From Polaromonas sp. (GTDB taxonomy: Bacteria > Pseudomonadota > Gammaproteobacteria > Burkholderiales > Burkholderiaceae_C), in assembly GCF_030689685.1 (NCBI RefSeq), contig NZ_JAUYEY010000101.1, positions 1 through 64,000 on the forward strand: 64,000 nucleotides of DNA. Reading direction: 5' to 3'. Below the pieces are notes generated by a model, which did not search any database, was not told the origin of the DNA, and saw only the letters and a program-made list of their open reading frames with translations. The position numbers and the translations under genes were made by a program. Shown here piece by piece: positions 53,252-64,000 of this stretch (positions are counted from its first letter, which is position 1; each line of letters starts with the position of its first letter).

Positions 53252-53877
53252 GAGTTATCGTTACCCACAAAGCGGGCGTGAGCTGCCTGGTTGTGCCGCA
53301 CAGAGAGACCCATCCCCACAATGCAGCGCTCCCCAAGCGTAATGCCCTCTTTAATGACGCTGCCACTGCCAACAAAGCTGCCTGCGCCAATATGCACATC
53401 GCCGTTGAGGATGGCGCCGGTGGAGATATGGCAGTGGTCTTCGACTGTCGCACCATGCTCAAGCAGCGCACGGGTATTGATGATGCAGTTGTTACCTACC
53501 CTGGCGCCAGCATTGACAATGGCGCCGTGCATCACGATGGCACCTGCGCCAATGGTAGCGTGACAGGAGACATGAGCGCTAGGCGCAATGATGGCTGGCA
53601 ATTGAAACCCGAGTTCGATGGCTTGCTGAAAGAGGCGGATGCGGTGGTCGGGCGTCTGTATCTGACCTACGGTGATAAAGGCATATTGATAATCTTTGGT
53701 CAGTTGCGGTAAATCACCGTCCGTGGCGATGACCGGATAACCGAGGTGTTGGGTATTCATTTCCTCTGGTACGCCGATCAGCCCAGCGATCTGGTATCCG
53801 CCATCCTGCTCGATCACATCAATACACGCATGGGCGTGGCCACCGGCACCGATCAAGATAATTTTTGGTTTGCTCAT
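53248..53877 (-). CDS. NeuD/LegH-type sugar O/N-acetyltransferase
   Basis: KIILIGAGGHAHACIDVIEQDGGYQIAGLI; hexapeptide repeats IGAGAIVMHGAIVNAGARVGNNCIINTRALLEHGATVEDHCHI. Confidence 0.92.
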   Translation of the reverse strand: MSKPKIILIGAGGHAHACIDVIEQDGGYQIAGLIGVPEEMNTQHLGYPVIATDGDLPQLTKDYQYAFITVGQIQTPDHRIRLFQQAIELGFQLPAIIAPSAHVSCHATIGAGAIVMHGAIVNAGARVGNNCIINTRALLEHGATVEDHCHISTGAILNGDVHIGAGSFVGSGSVIKEGITLGERCIVGMGLSVRHNQAAHARFVGNDNS

Positions 53878-55061
53878 GAGTTGACAGGAACCAGACCGGA
53901 ACTGCTAGGGATATTAATCAAGCGCCTCTCCAGCGATTCAGCCACTGGCAAAGGCGCTTTCGGAGTGCTGGAGTACATTGGCATACGATGCATCAGCGTC
54001 CAGACCGGGCGTGTCATCAGGCCGGCGTCGTTAGTGGCGGCCAGCACAGCATCGCGCTGGTCAGAAAGGGATTCGTCGAGCAACAGCGTCTGCAGCCAGT
54101 AGTTGCTGCAGCACCCCGCTGGTTCAGCGACGAGGCTAACACCTGGAATACCGGCGAAACTCGACTGATAACAATCGAACAAATGACGTTTTTCTCTCAA
54201 AAAGCCAGGCAGCTGCTCAAGCTGGGCACAGCCCAGCGCAGCATTCAGATTGGGCAGCCGGTAGTTGTATCCCACTTCGTCATGCAGAAAGTTCCAGCGA
54301 TGCGGCAGTTTTGCCGTGGTGGTCAGGTGCTTTGCGCGTGCGCCCAATTCGAGGTCATTGGTGAGGATGGCGCCCCCGCCACCAGTCGTGATGGTTTTGT
54401 TGCCATTGAAACTTAAGGTGCCCATCAGGCCGAAGGTTCCGGTGTGGCGTCCGCCCACGGTGCTGCCCAGCGATTCGGCGGCGTCTTCAATGAGTTGCAG
54501 GCGGAAGTCGTGCGCCACCGCGAGCAACGCTTCAATGTCAACGGGATGCCCGAAAGTGTGCATTGGCACCATCGCGCGAATGATCCGGCCGGTGCTGCGG
54601 TTGATACAGTGGCCGTCGCGCATCTCGGTCGTGGCCGACAGGTAGTCTCGCAGTGCGTGGGCGTCCATGCCGAGCGAGCGCTCCTCGCTGTCAACAAAAT
54701 GCGGTGTTGCTTGGCAATAGGCCACGGCGTTGGCGGTGGCGATGAAGGTCAACGCGGGCAACAGCACCTCGTCCCCAGCTTCTACTCCCGCCAGGCGCAG
54801 TGCCACGTGCAGTGCGGCTGTGCCGTTGACCACGGCTACCGCACGCTTGGCGCCGGTAAACGCCGCTAGGTCATCTTCGAAACGATCAACAAACTTGCCC
54901 ACCGAGGATACAAAGGTTGAATCGAGACATTCCTTCAGGTAGATCCATTCATTGCCGCGAAAACGCGGCTCGTGCAGGGCAAGCGGCCCATTGCCTACCA
55001 CGGCGGAGATGGCTTGCACGATTTCTTGAGGAAGATCGCGTTGCATATCCACGGGGCTCAT
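53874..55061 (-). CDS. LegC family aminotransferase (DegT/DnrJ/EryC1)
   Basis: PLALHEPRFRGNEWIYLKECLDSTFVSSVGKFVDRFEDDLAAFTGAKRAVAVVNGTAALHVALRLAGVEAGDEVLLPALTFIATANAV. Confidence 0.94.
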   Translation of the reverse strand: MSPVDMQRDLPQEIVQAISAVVGNGPLALHEPRFRGNEWIYLKECLDSTFVSSVGKFVDRFEDDLAAFTGAKRAVAVVNGTAALHVALRLAGVEAGDEVLLPALTFIATANAVAYCQATPHFVDSEERSLGMDAHALRDYLSATTEMRDGHCINRSTGRIIRAMVPMHTFGHPVDIEALLAVAHDFRLQLIEDAAESLGSTVGGRHTGTFGLMGTLSFNGNKTITTGGGGAILTNDLELGARAKHLTTTAKLPHRWNFLHDEVGYNYRLPNLNAALGCAQLEQLPGFLREKRHLFDCYQSSFAGIPGVSLVAEPAGCCSNYWLQTLLLDESLSDQRDAVLAATNDAGLMTRPVWTLMHRMPMYSSTPKAPLPVAESLERRLINIPSSSGLVPVNS

Positions 55062-56056
55062 AGGTTGTAGAGGTCGGCTTTGTAAGCCGACAGGTTGGCG
55101 CGTTCGCGAAACCAAGCGATGGTCTCTGTCAGGCCGCGCAAGAATCCTTCGCGGCTACCGTATTGGGGTTGCCAGCTCAGAAGTTCTCGTGCTTTGGTGT
55201 TGGATGCCCACAGGCGTTCAACTTCGCTTTTCTCAGGACGCAAACGTTGTTTGTCCGTAATGATTTCGATGGTTGTGCCCATGGCCTCTGCGATGGCGTG
55301 GGCAGTGTCGCCAATAGATATTTCGAAATTACTGCCCAAGTTAATGACTTCACCAACGCCACGGTCTGACTCCAGGGCGGCGATAAAACCAGCCACTGTG
55401 TCGGCCACGTAGTTGAAGTCGCGTGTGGGCGACACCGCACCGAGTTTGATCTGACGCTGCCCATGGGCAATCTGGGTGATGATGGTCGGGATCACGGCAC
55501 GAGCGGACTGGCGTGGGCCGTAGGTGTTGAAGGGCCGCAACAGCGTAACTGGTGTACCAAACGATGAATAAAACGACATGGCAATTTGATCGGCACCAAT
55601 CTTGCTAGCCGAATAAGGCGATTGGCCTTGCAGCGGATGATCTTCGGTTATCGGCACGAAGCGCGCCGTGCCGTACACCTCGCTCGTCGACGTCTGCACC
55701 ACCTTGCTCACGCCAAGGTCGCGCGCCGCCTGGATGATGTTAAGCGTGCCCTTGATGTTGGTGTCGACGTAGGTGTCGGGCGAATGGTACGAATACGGGA
55801 TGGCGATCAGAGCTGCGAGGTGCAGCACCGCGTCGCAGTCTTTCATGGCAGTACGCACTCCGTTGGGGTCTCGCACGTCGCCAGCGAACACTTCAAACTT
55901 GCCTTTGACGTCTGCCCCGCAGTGGTCGAGCCACCCCCAGGAGTTGAACGAGTTGTAGAGTACGAATGCCCGAACATCGTAGCCCGCGCGCACAAGCGCT
56001 TCAGTAAGGTGGGAGCCGATGAAGCCGTCGGCGCCGGTAATCAGGATTTTTTTCAT
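55058..56056 (-). CDS. NAD-dependent 4,6-dehydratase LegB-like
   Basis: KKILITGADGFIGSHLTEALVRAGYDVRAFVLYNSFNSWGWLDHC; QTSTSEVYGTARFVPITEDHPLQGQSPYSASKIGADQIA. Confidence 0.94.
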   Translation of the reverse strand: MKKILITGADGFIGSHLTEALVRAGYDVRAFVLYNSFNSWGWLDHCGADVKGKFEVFAGDVRDPNGVRTAMKDCDAVLHLAALIAIPYSYHSPDTYVDTNIKGTLNIIQAARDLGVSKVVQTSTSEVYGTARFVPITEDHPLQGQSPYSASKIGADQIAMSFYSSFGTPVTLLRPFNTYGPRQSARAVIPTIITQIAHGQRQIKLGAVSPTRDFNYVADTVAGFIAALESDRGVGEVINLGSNFEISIGDTAHAIAEAMGTTIEIITDKQRLRPEKSEVERLWASNTKARELLSWQPQYGSREGFLRGLTETIAWFRERANLSAYKADLYNL

Positions 56057-56090
56057 GAGTCGTATTAAATAATTCGTATAGACGCGGTCG

Positions 56091-57365
56091 TCAGCCGGCC
56101 GTTGACCGGAGTGCTTTCAACCAAGGCATTGGGTGTACTTTATGAGCAAGCCACCACGTACCAATAAAACTAAGCGCATGTGTCCACATGAACGCCTGCC
56201 CCGCGCCAGCAAGGCCGTTATGCTCAACGAGAATGAACATCAAAGGAATGTTTACAAGACCAGAAACAAAGGTAACCGCAGCAAGAACCTTGGTTTTGCT
56301 CTCAAAAAAAACGTAGTTGGTAACCATGTAATAACAGCCACCAAATGCAAAGCCCAGGGCGATATAAATTACGAGCTCTCCTGCTGCCCGAAAAGACTCG
56401 CCCACCAGAAAACCAAGAAACATCGGCGCCGAGAGACCAAAAGCTGCGGCGGCCGCAAACACCAAGACAAAATAAAGATAGGTCCCTCTGACAATCGCTA
56501 CACGCAAAGCCTCGGTTGGTTTTGATAGATTTTTCATGAGCCAGGGTGCGTAAGCCTTATTGAAAGACTCAGTTACGAGGCCCAGAGCTTGCCCAACCTG
56601 CAATGCAACCATGTATATGCCAGCGTGAGCTACATCGAGCAGCCTGACAATAATAAACCGGTCAGCGGCGACTATCAATAATCCGCCAATCACATGAGGT
56701 ATCAGCGGAACACCAAATTTCAAGGCATCGCGGTAGTGCACATGCCAGCCGCCGGGAAACCGCAGCAGACCATCCCTTAATAGCCACCACAGAGCAATTA
56801 TCCCAAACAGCATGACTGCCACAGACTGGCCCAGAACCCGTCCTTCCCAAGCCATTCCAACTATTAGTATCAAGACCAGCGAAACAGCCGCATTAAGCAA
56901 GCTTTGAGTTATCTGGAACGTCCCGTATTTTTTTGCTTCCCCAAAAACCTGCCAAAGTGAAAGCCGAATATTGCCAAGGAACTGGAAGCCGGAAAGCACA
57001 ACCGCCGCCAGGAGCCAATCAGAGGGCACGCCGGAGACCCCTGCCAGCCACGACCCAAATACAGCAATCAGCAGGAAGAGCACGGACGTGCTAATCACCA
57101 AAATTCCGACACAGGTGCCGACATACTCGGCCAGTTCCTTTTTCTCCATTTGGAAGTAGCGAACCCCTATGGCGCCGTGCACACTCAGGCCGGTGAATGC
57201 GCCAAACACGCTGAGCACAATGCCAAACATGGCTACGATGCCGTAGTCGGCTGGCGTGAGCACCCGGGTCAAAATCGGCAAAAGCAGGAACGGAATTCCG
57301 GCATTGAGGATGTTGGCCCCAAAATAAATCGCCGAGTTGCCGAAAAGCCTGTTCTGAGGGTTCAC
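56091..57365 (-). CDS. Oligosaccharide flippase (Wzx family)
   Basis: SAIYFGANILNAGIPFLLLPILTRVLTPADYGIVAMFGIVLSVFGAFTGLSVHGAI; polytopic. Confidence 0.92.
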   Translation of the reverse strand: MNPQNRLFGNSAIYFGANILNAGIPFLLLPILTRVLTPADYGIVAMFGIVLSVFGAFTGLSVHGAIGVRYFQMEKKELAEYVGTCVGILVISTSVLFLLIAVFGSWLAGVSGVPSDWLLAAVVLSGFQFLGNIRLSLWQVFGEAKKYGTFQITQSLLNAAVSLVLILIVGMAWEGRVLGQSVAVMLFGIIALWWLLRDGLLRFPGGWHVHYRDALKFGVPLIPHVIGGLLIVAADRFIIVRLLDVAHAGIYMVALQVGQALGLVTESFNKAYAPWLMKNLSKPTEALRVAIVRGTYLYFVLVFAAAAAFGLSAPMFLGFLVGESFRAAGELVIYIALGFAFGGCYYMVTNYVFFESKTKVLAAVTFVSGLVNIPLMFILVEHNGLAGAGQAFMWTHALSFIGTWWLAHKVHPMPWLKALRSTAG

Positions 57366-58480
57366 TGCAAGCTGGCCCCGTTAGCTGCGAGGCTCTGCGC
57401 AATATGGCGCTGCTCCGATGCTGTCAAACCGGGACTCATCGGCAAACTTATCACTTGTTCGGCCACTTTATCGCCCACCGGCAAATAGGTGGCACTGTCG
57501 GCCACAGCTGGCTGCTTGTTCAGCGGAATCGGGTAATGCACAGCGCTGGGGATACCGGCCTGCCTGAGCTTTTCCTGCACTGCATCGCGTTTCTGGACAC
57601 GAATGGTGTATTGCGCCCAGGCGCTGGTGTTGTGGGGTTCGATGTAAGGCAGCGCCAGTACGTTTGGCTGACTGAAGTCAGCCCTACCGGATGCAATGAC
57701 GTTGTTGTACCGCCCGGCCACTTGCTGGCGTAAGGCGATTTCTTCATCCAGTACGGCCAGCTTGGGCAGCAGGATGGCGGCTTGAAGCGTGTCCAGGCGG
57801 CTGTTCACGCCCACGCGGATGTGGTGGTAGCGCCGGTCTTGCCCGTGGCGGGCGATCTGGCGCATAACTTTGGCCAACTCATCGTCGTTGGTGAAAATGG
57901 CACCGCCATCACCATAGCAGCCCAGCGGTTTGCTGGGGAAGAAGCTGGCGCAGGCAATGGTGCTGAGATTGCAGCTTTTGCTGCCTTTGTAGCTGGCGCC
58001 AAAACTCTGCGCTGCATCTTCAATGACCGGTATGCCATGCCTGGCGGCAATGGCGTTGATGGCGTCGAAGTCTGCGCACTGGCCGTACAGGCTGACCGGA
58101 ATGATGGCTTTGGTACGCGGGGCGATGGCGGCTTCAAGCAACTTGGGGTCCAGGTTGTAAGTGCGCGGGTCGATGTCCACATAGACCGGTTTGGCACCGA
58201 GCAGGGCTACGGTTTCGGCGGTGGCAATGTAAGTAAAGCCCGGGGTGATGACTTCGTCACCGGGGCCAATGCCCAGCGCCATTTGCGCAATCTGCAGAGC
58301 GTCGGTGCCGTTGGCTACGCTGATGCAGTACTTTGCGCCGGTGTAGTCGGCTAGTTTTTCTTCGAGCTCGGCGACTTCGGGGCCAAGTATGTATTGACCG
58401 TGATCCAGCACGCGCTGGATGCCAGCGTCGATTTCGGTTTTGAGACGCCGGTATTGGCTTTTCAGGTCGATGAATTCCAT
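57362..58480 (-). CDS. DegT/DnrJ/EryC1 aminotransferase (WbpE-like)
   Basis: MEFIDLKSQYRRLKTEIDAGIQRVLDHGQYILGPEVAELEEKLADYTGAKYCISVANGTDALQIA; FFPSKPLGCYGDGGAIFTND. Confidence 0.94.
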   Translation of the reverse strand: MEFIDLKSQYRRLKTEIDAGIQRVLDHGQYILGPEVAELEEKLADYTGAKYCISVANGTDALQIAQMALGIGPGDEVITPGFTYIATAETVALLGAKPVYVDIDPRTYNLDPKLLEAAIAPRTKAIIPVSLYGQCADFDAINAIAARHGIPVIEDAAQSFGASYKGSKSCNLSTIACASFFPSKPLGCYGDGGAIFTNDDELAKVMRQIARHGQDRRYHHIRVGVNSRLDTLQAAILLPKLAVLDEEIALRQQVAGRYNNVIASGRADFSQPNVLALPYIEPHNTSAWAQYTIRVQKRDAVQEKLRQAGIPSAVHYPIPLNKQPAVADSATYLPVGDKVAEQVISLPMSPGLTASEQRHIAQSLAANGASLQ

Positions 58481-58492
58481 GATTTTCTTAGC

Positions 58493-61338
<2,846 letters not shown>

Positions 61339-61342
<4 letters not shown>

Positions 61343-61719
61343 GACGATTTGACGGTTTCTGGGACAGGTTTGCTTTGGGCTGTGTTCATTTCCGACTTCA
61401 GCGCTTCAATCTCAAGCGTGAGGCTTTCATATTCGGCCACCTTGCGCCCCAGAAAGCGGACGGTGAGACCGGCTTTTTCGGTAACGCCCGTGGGCGTGAG
61501 CAGGTAGGCGTAAGCCAGCTTGTTCTGGCTTTTCTTGAAGCTCTGCATCTTGATAAAACCCTTGCCCAGCAATGCCTTGAGGCAATAGTTGGTTTTGCCA
61601 AGGCTCACCCCCAGCGCTTCGGCCAACTCGCGCTGGCTCAGCTGCGGGTTGGCCTCTAAAAGGCGCAAGACCTTGAGATGGTTTTCTTCTTGCAGGGAAG
61701 GGAATTCACAAGTGTTCAT
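61339..61719 (-). CDS. MarR family EPS-associated transcriptional regulator
   Basis: [82 protein letters not shown]. Confidence 0.92.
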
Positions 61720-61806
61720 TTAGTGAACGCAGATACTAGCACGTCTTGATGGGGGGTCGTAGAAGAGAGGTGCATTGATGCGCTGCTCAGCCACCTATCG
61801 CCACCA

Positions 61807-62349
61807 TCAAAATGTCTGGGCATCACGCAATGCCAGACCTTGCTGGTCTTTGGCTGAAAGACTGGGCTGTTGGCCGATGGGCCACTGGATACCAATGGCA
61901 GAGTCATTCCACGCAATGCAACGCTCATGCTCCGGCGCATAGTAGTCGGTGGTTTTGTACAGGAAGTCCGCCGACTCGCTTGTCACCACAAACCCATGCG
62001 CAAACCCCGGCGGCACCCACAACTGCCGGTGATTTTCTTCGCTCAACTCAACGCCCACCCACTTTCCAAAAGTCGGCGAGGACTTGCGAATATCCACCGC
62101 TACATCAAACACTGCCCCGCGCACTACCCGCACCAGCTTGCCTTGGAACTGCTGGATCTGGTAATGCAGCCCGCGCAGCACGCCTTTGGCACTACGGCTG
62201 TGGTTGTCCTGCACAAACTGGTAATTGCTACCGGTTGCTATGTTGAAGGCTTTCTGGTTGAAGCTTTCAAAGAAAAAACCACGGGCGTCGCCAAATACCT
62301 TGGGTTCGATGATGAGGACGCCAGGAATGGCGGTGGAGATCACGTTCAT
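61807..62349 (-). CDS. rfbC: dTDP-4-dehydrorhamnose 3,5-epimerase
   Basis: MNVISTAIPGVLIIEPKVFGDARGFFFESFNQKAFN; VQDNHSRSAKGVLRGLHYQ; WVPPGFAHGFVV. Confidence 0.96.
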   Translation of the reverse strand: MNVISTAIPGVLIIEPKVFGDARGFFFESFNQKAFNIATGSNYQFVQDNHSRSAKGVLRGLHYQIQQFQGKLVRVVRGAVFDVAVDIRKSSPTFGKWVGVELSEENHRQLWVPPGFAHGFVVTSESADFLYKTTDYYAPEHERCIAWNDSAIGIQWPIGQQPSLSAKDQQGLALRDAQTF

Positions 62350-62364
62350 GATGAAATCTGAAGA

Positions 62365-62396
62365 CCTGGATCCCGGATCAAGCCCGGGATGACAGG
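62365..62396 (-). repeat. REP-like palindrome (translates as [10 protein letters not shown]) between rfbA and rfbC
   Basis: cctggatcccggatcaagcccgggatgacagg with TCCCGG/CCGGGA stem; supplies the rfbA stop codon at 62378-62380. Confidence 0.8.
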
Positions 62397-63276
62397 AGAC
62401 CGAACAGATACTGGCCGTAACCATTCTTAGCCAGAGGTCCAGCCAGCTTTTCAAGCTGCTCGGAGGTGATAAAGCCGTTGCGCCAGGCGATTTCTTCAGG
62501 GCAAGCGATCTTCAGGCCCTGCCTGCGCTCCAGCGTGGCGATGAACTGGCCGGCTTCCAACAGGCTGTCATGCGTGCCGGTGTCCAGCCAGGCGTAGCCG
62601 CGCTGCATGATCTGCACGTTGAGCTGTCCGCGCTCAAGGTAGGCCTGGTTGACTGCGGTGATTTCGAGCTCGCCGCGCGCGCTGGGTTTCACGGCCTTGG
62701 CAATATCGGCGATCTGGTTGTCGTAAAAATACAGGCCGGTGACGGCAAAGTTGCTCTTAGGGTTGGCGGGGTTTTCCTCAATGCTCTTGGCCTTGCCGTG
62801 GCCATCGAAGGCGACGACACCGTAGCGTTCGGGGGCTTGCACATGGGAGGCAAATACCTTGGCGCCGCTGGCCTGGCTGTCAGCGCTTGAGAGCAAATTC
62901 ACAAAATCATGGCCGTAAAACAGGTTGTCACCGAGCACCAGGGCGCTAGGGGCATTGCCTACAAACTGCTCGCCGATGATGAAGGCTTGCGCCAGGCCGT
63001 CCGGGCTGGGCTGCACGGCGTATTGAGACTCATGCCCCACTGGCTGCCGTCGCCCAGCAGTTGCGTAAAGCGCGGCGTGTCTTGCGGGGTGCTGATGATT
63101 AAAACGTCACGGATACCGGCCAGCATCAGGGTGCTGAGCGGGTAATAAATCATGGGCTTGTCGTACACCGGGAGCAGTTGCTTGCTGATGGCCAGGGTGG
63201 CCGGGTGTAGCCGGCTGCCGGAGCCGCCCGCGAGGATGATGCCTTTGCGTGGAGTCATGGCCATCTTGTTTTCCAT
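62378..63276 (-). pseudogene. rfbA: Glucose-1-phosphate thymidylyltransferase with an apparent -1 nt frameshift (disrupted gene or sequencing error)
   Basis: N-terminal part [42 protein letters not shown]...[12 protein letters not shown] in ORF 62959-63321; C-terminal part [24 protein letters not shown]... in ORF 62378-63040; frame change near 63025. Confidence 0.85.
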
Positions 63277-63278
63277 AT

Positions 63279-64000
63279 TCAAAGGATTTCGGCCAGCATG
63301 CGGTCCACGCCTTGCTGCCACGCGGGGAGCTGTAGGCCGAAGGTGGCTTGCAGCTTGGCGGTGTTTAGGCGCGAGTTGTGCGGGCGCCTGGCGGGCGTGG
63401 GGAAGGCGCTGGTGGGCACGGGGGCGACTTCTTTTGCTATTATATTAATAGCATAATGCGCACGTTCTGCTTGGGCTAACACGTGTTTTGCATACCCATT
63501 CCAGGTGGTTTCGCCGCTGGCTGCCAGATGGTAAAGGCCCGCGGCCTGCGGCTGCGCCATGGCCTGGCGAATGGCGTGGGCCGTCACATCGGCAATCAAC
63601 TCGGCGCCGGTGGGTGCGCCCCACTGGTCGTCAATCACGGTGAGTCGTTCGCGCTCCTGCGCCAGACGCAGCATGGTTTTGGCAAAGTTGCTACCGCGTG
63701 CCGCGTAAACCCAGCTAGTTCTGAAGATCAGGTGCCGGCTGCAGTGGGCCGCTATCAGCTGCTCGCCTTCGAGCTTGGTCTGGCCGTATACACTGAGCGG
63801 AGCGGGCGTGTCGGTTTCAATCCACGGCTGGCTGCCGCTGCCGTCAAACACGTAGTCGGTGGAGTAGTGCACCAGCCAGGCGCCGAGCTTGTGCGCCTCT
63901 TGCGCCAGCAGGCCGGGGGCCAACGCATTGATGAGGCGGGCAGATTCGGGCTCGCTTTCGGCCTTGTCGACTGCGGTATGTGCGGCGGCATTGACGATGA
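63279..64000 (-). CDS. rfbD: dTDP-4-dehydrorhamnose reductase (N-terminus truncated by window edge)
   Basis: [18 protein letters not shown]...(window edge); [56 protein letters not shown]. Confidence 0.94.
   Translation of the reverse strand, partial: IVNAAAHTAVDKAESEPESARLINALAPGLLAQEAHKLGAWLVHYSTDYVFDGSGSQPWIETDTPAPLSVYGQTKLEGEQLIAAHCSRHLIFRTSWVYAARGSNFAKTMLRLAQERERLTVIDDQWGAPTGAELIADVTAHAIRQAMAQPQAAGLYHLAASGETTWNGYAKHVLAQAERAHYAINIIAKEVAPVPTSAFPTPARRPHNSRLNTAKLQATFGLQLPAWQQGVDRMLAEIL
63435..63475 (+). repeat. Dispersed repeat A, copy 6, inside rfbD codons
   Basis: gctattatattaatagcataatgcgcacgttctgcttgggc; perfect GCTATTA/TAATAGC stem. Confidence 0.75.

Overview
This is a high-GC beta-proteobacterial chromosomal window, most like Comamonadaceae (Rhodoferax/Polaromonas/Acidovorax type) judged from gene content and dispersed repeats. 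No database search was run; all calls come from reading the translated ORFs. It has four blocks. (1) 0.1-9.1 kb: a leftward fatty-acid beta-oxidation cluster (thioesterase, thiolase, DUF4442, FadB-like fusion, DUF2147, acyl-CoA dehydrogenase, TetR), interrupted by a DUF559 nuclease-like ORF embedded in four REP-like palindromes. (2) 9.2-22.5 kb: a hybrid histidine kinase and a sugar-acid catabolic cluster (FAH hydrolase, two SDRs, GntR regulator, TRAP DctPQM, UxaA-family dehydratase, Ldh-family and mannitol-dehydrogenase-family oxidoreductases). (3) 22.6-26.6 kb: SlmA-like TetR, a TctD/TctE-like two-component system and argB. (4) 26.7-64 kb: a large leftward O-antigen/EPS locus. It holds a WbpM/CapD-type dehydratase, an initiating sugar transferase, an FnlABC-type UDP-L-FucNAc set with a WbuB-like transferase, Wzy/WaaL-like proteins, Wzx, a LegB/C/H/I/G/PtmE/LegF nonulosonic-acid pathway, a WbpA/B/D/E diamino-uronate pathway, two separate amidotransferase-HisH-HisF modules, an IS5-like insertion, an EPS MarR regulator and dTDP-rhamnose genes with an apparent frameshift in rfbA. 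Several families of short dispersed repeats occur, some inside coding sequences.
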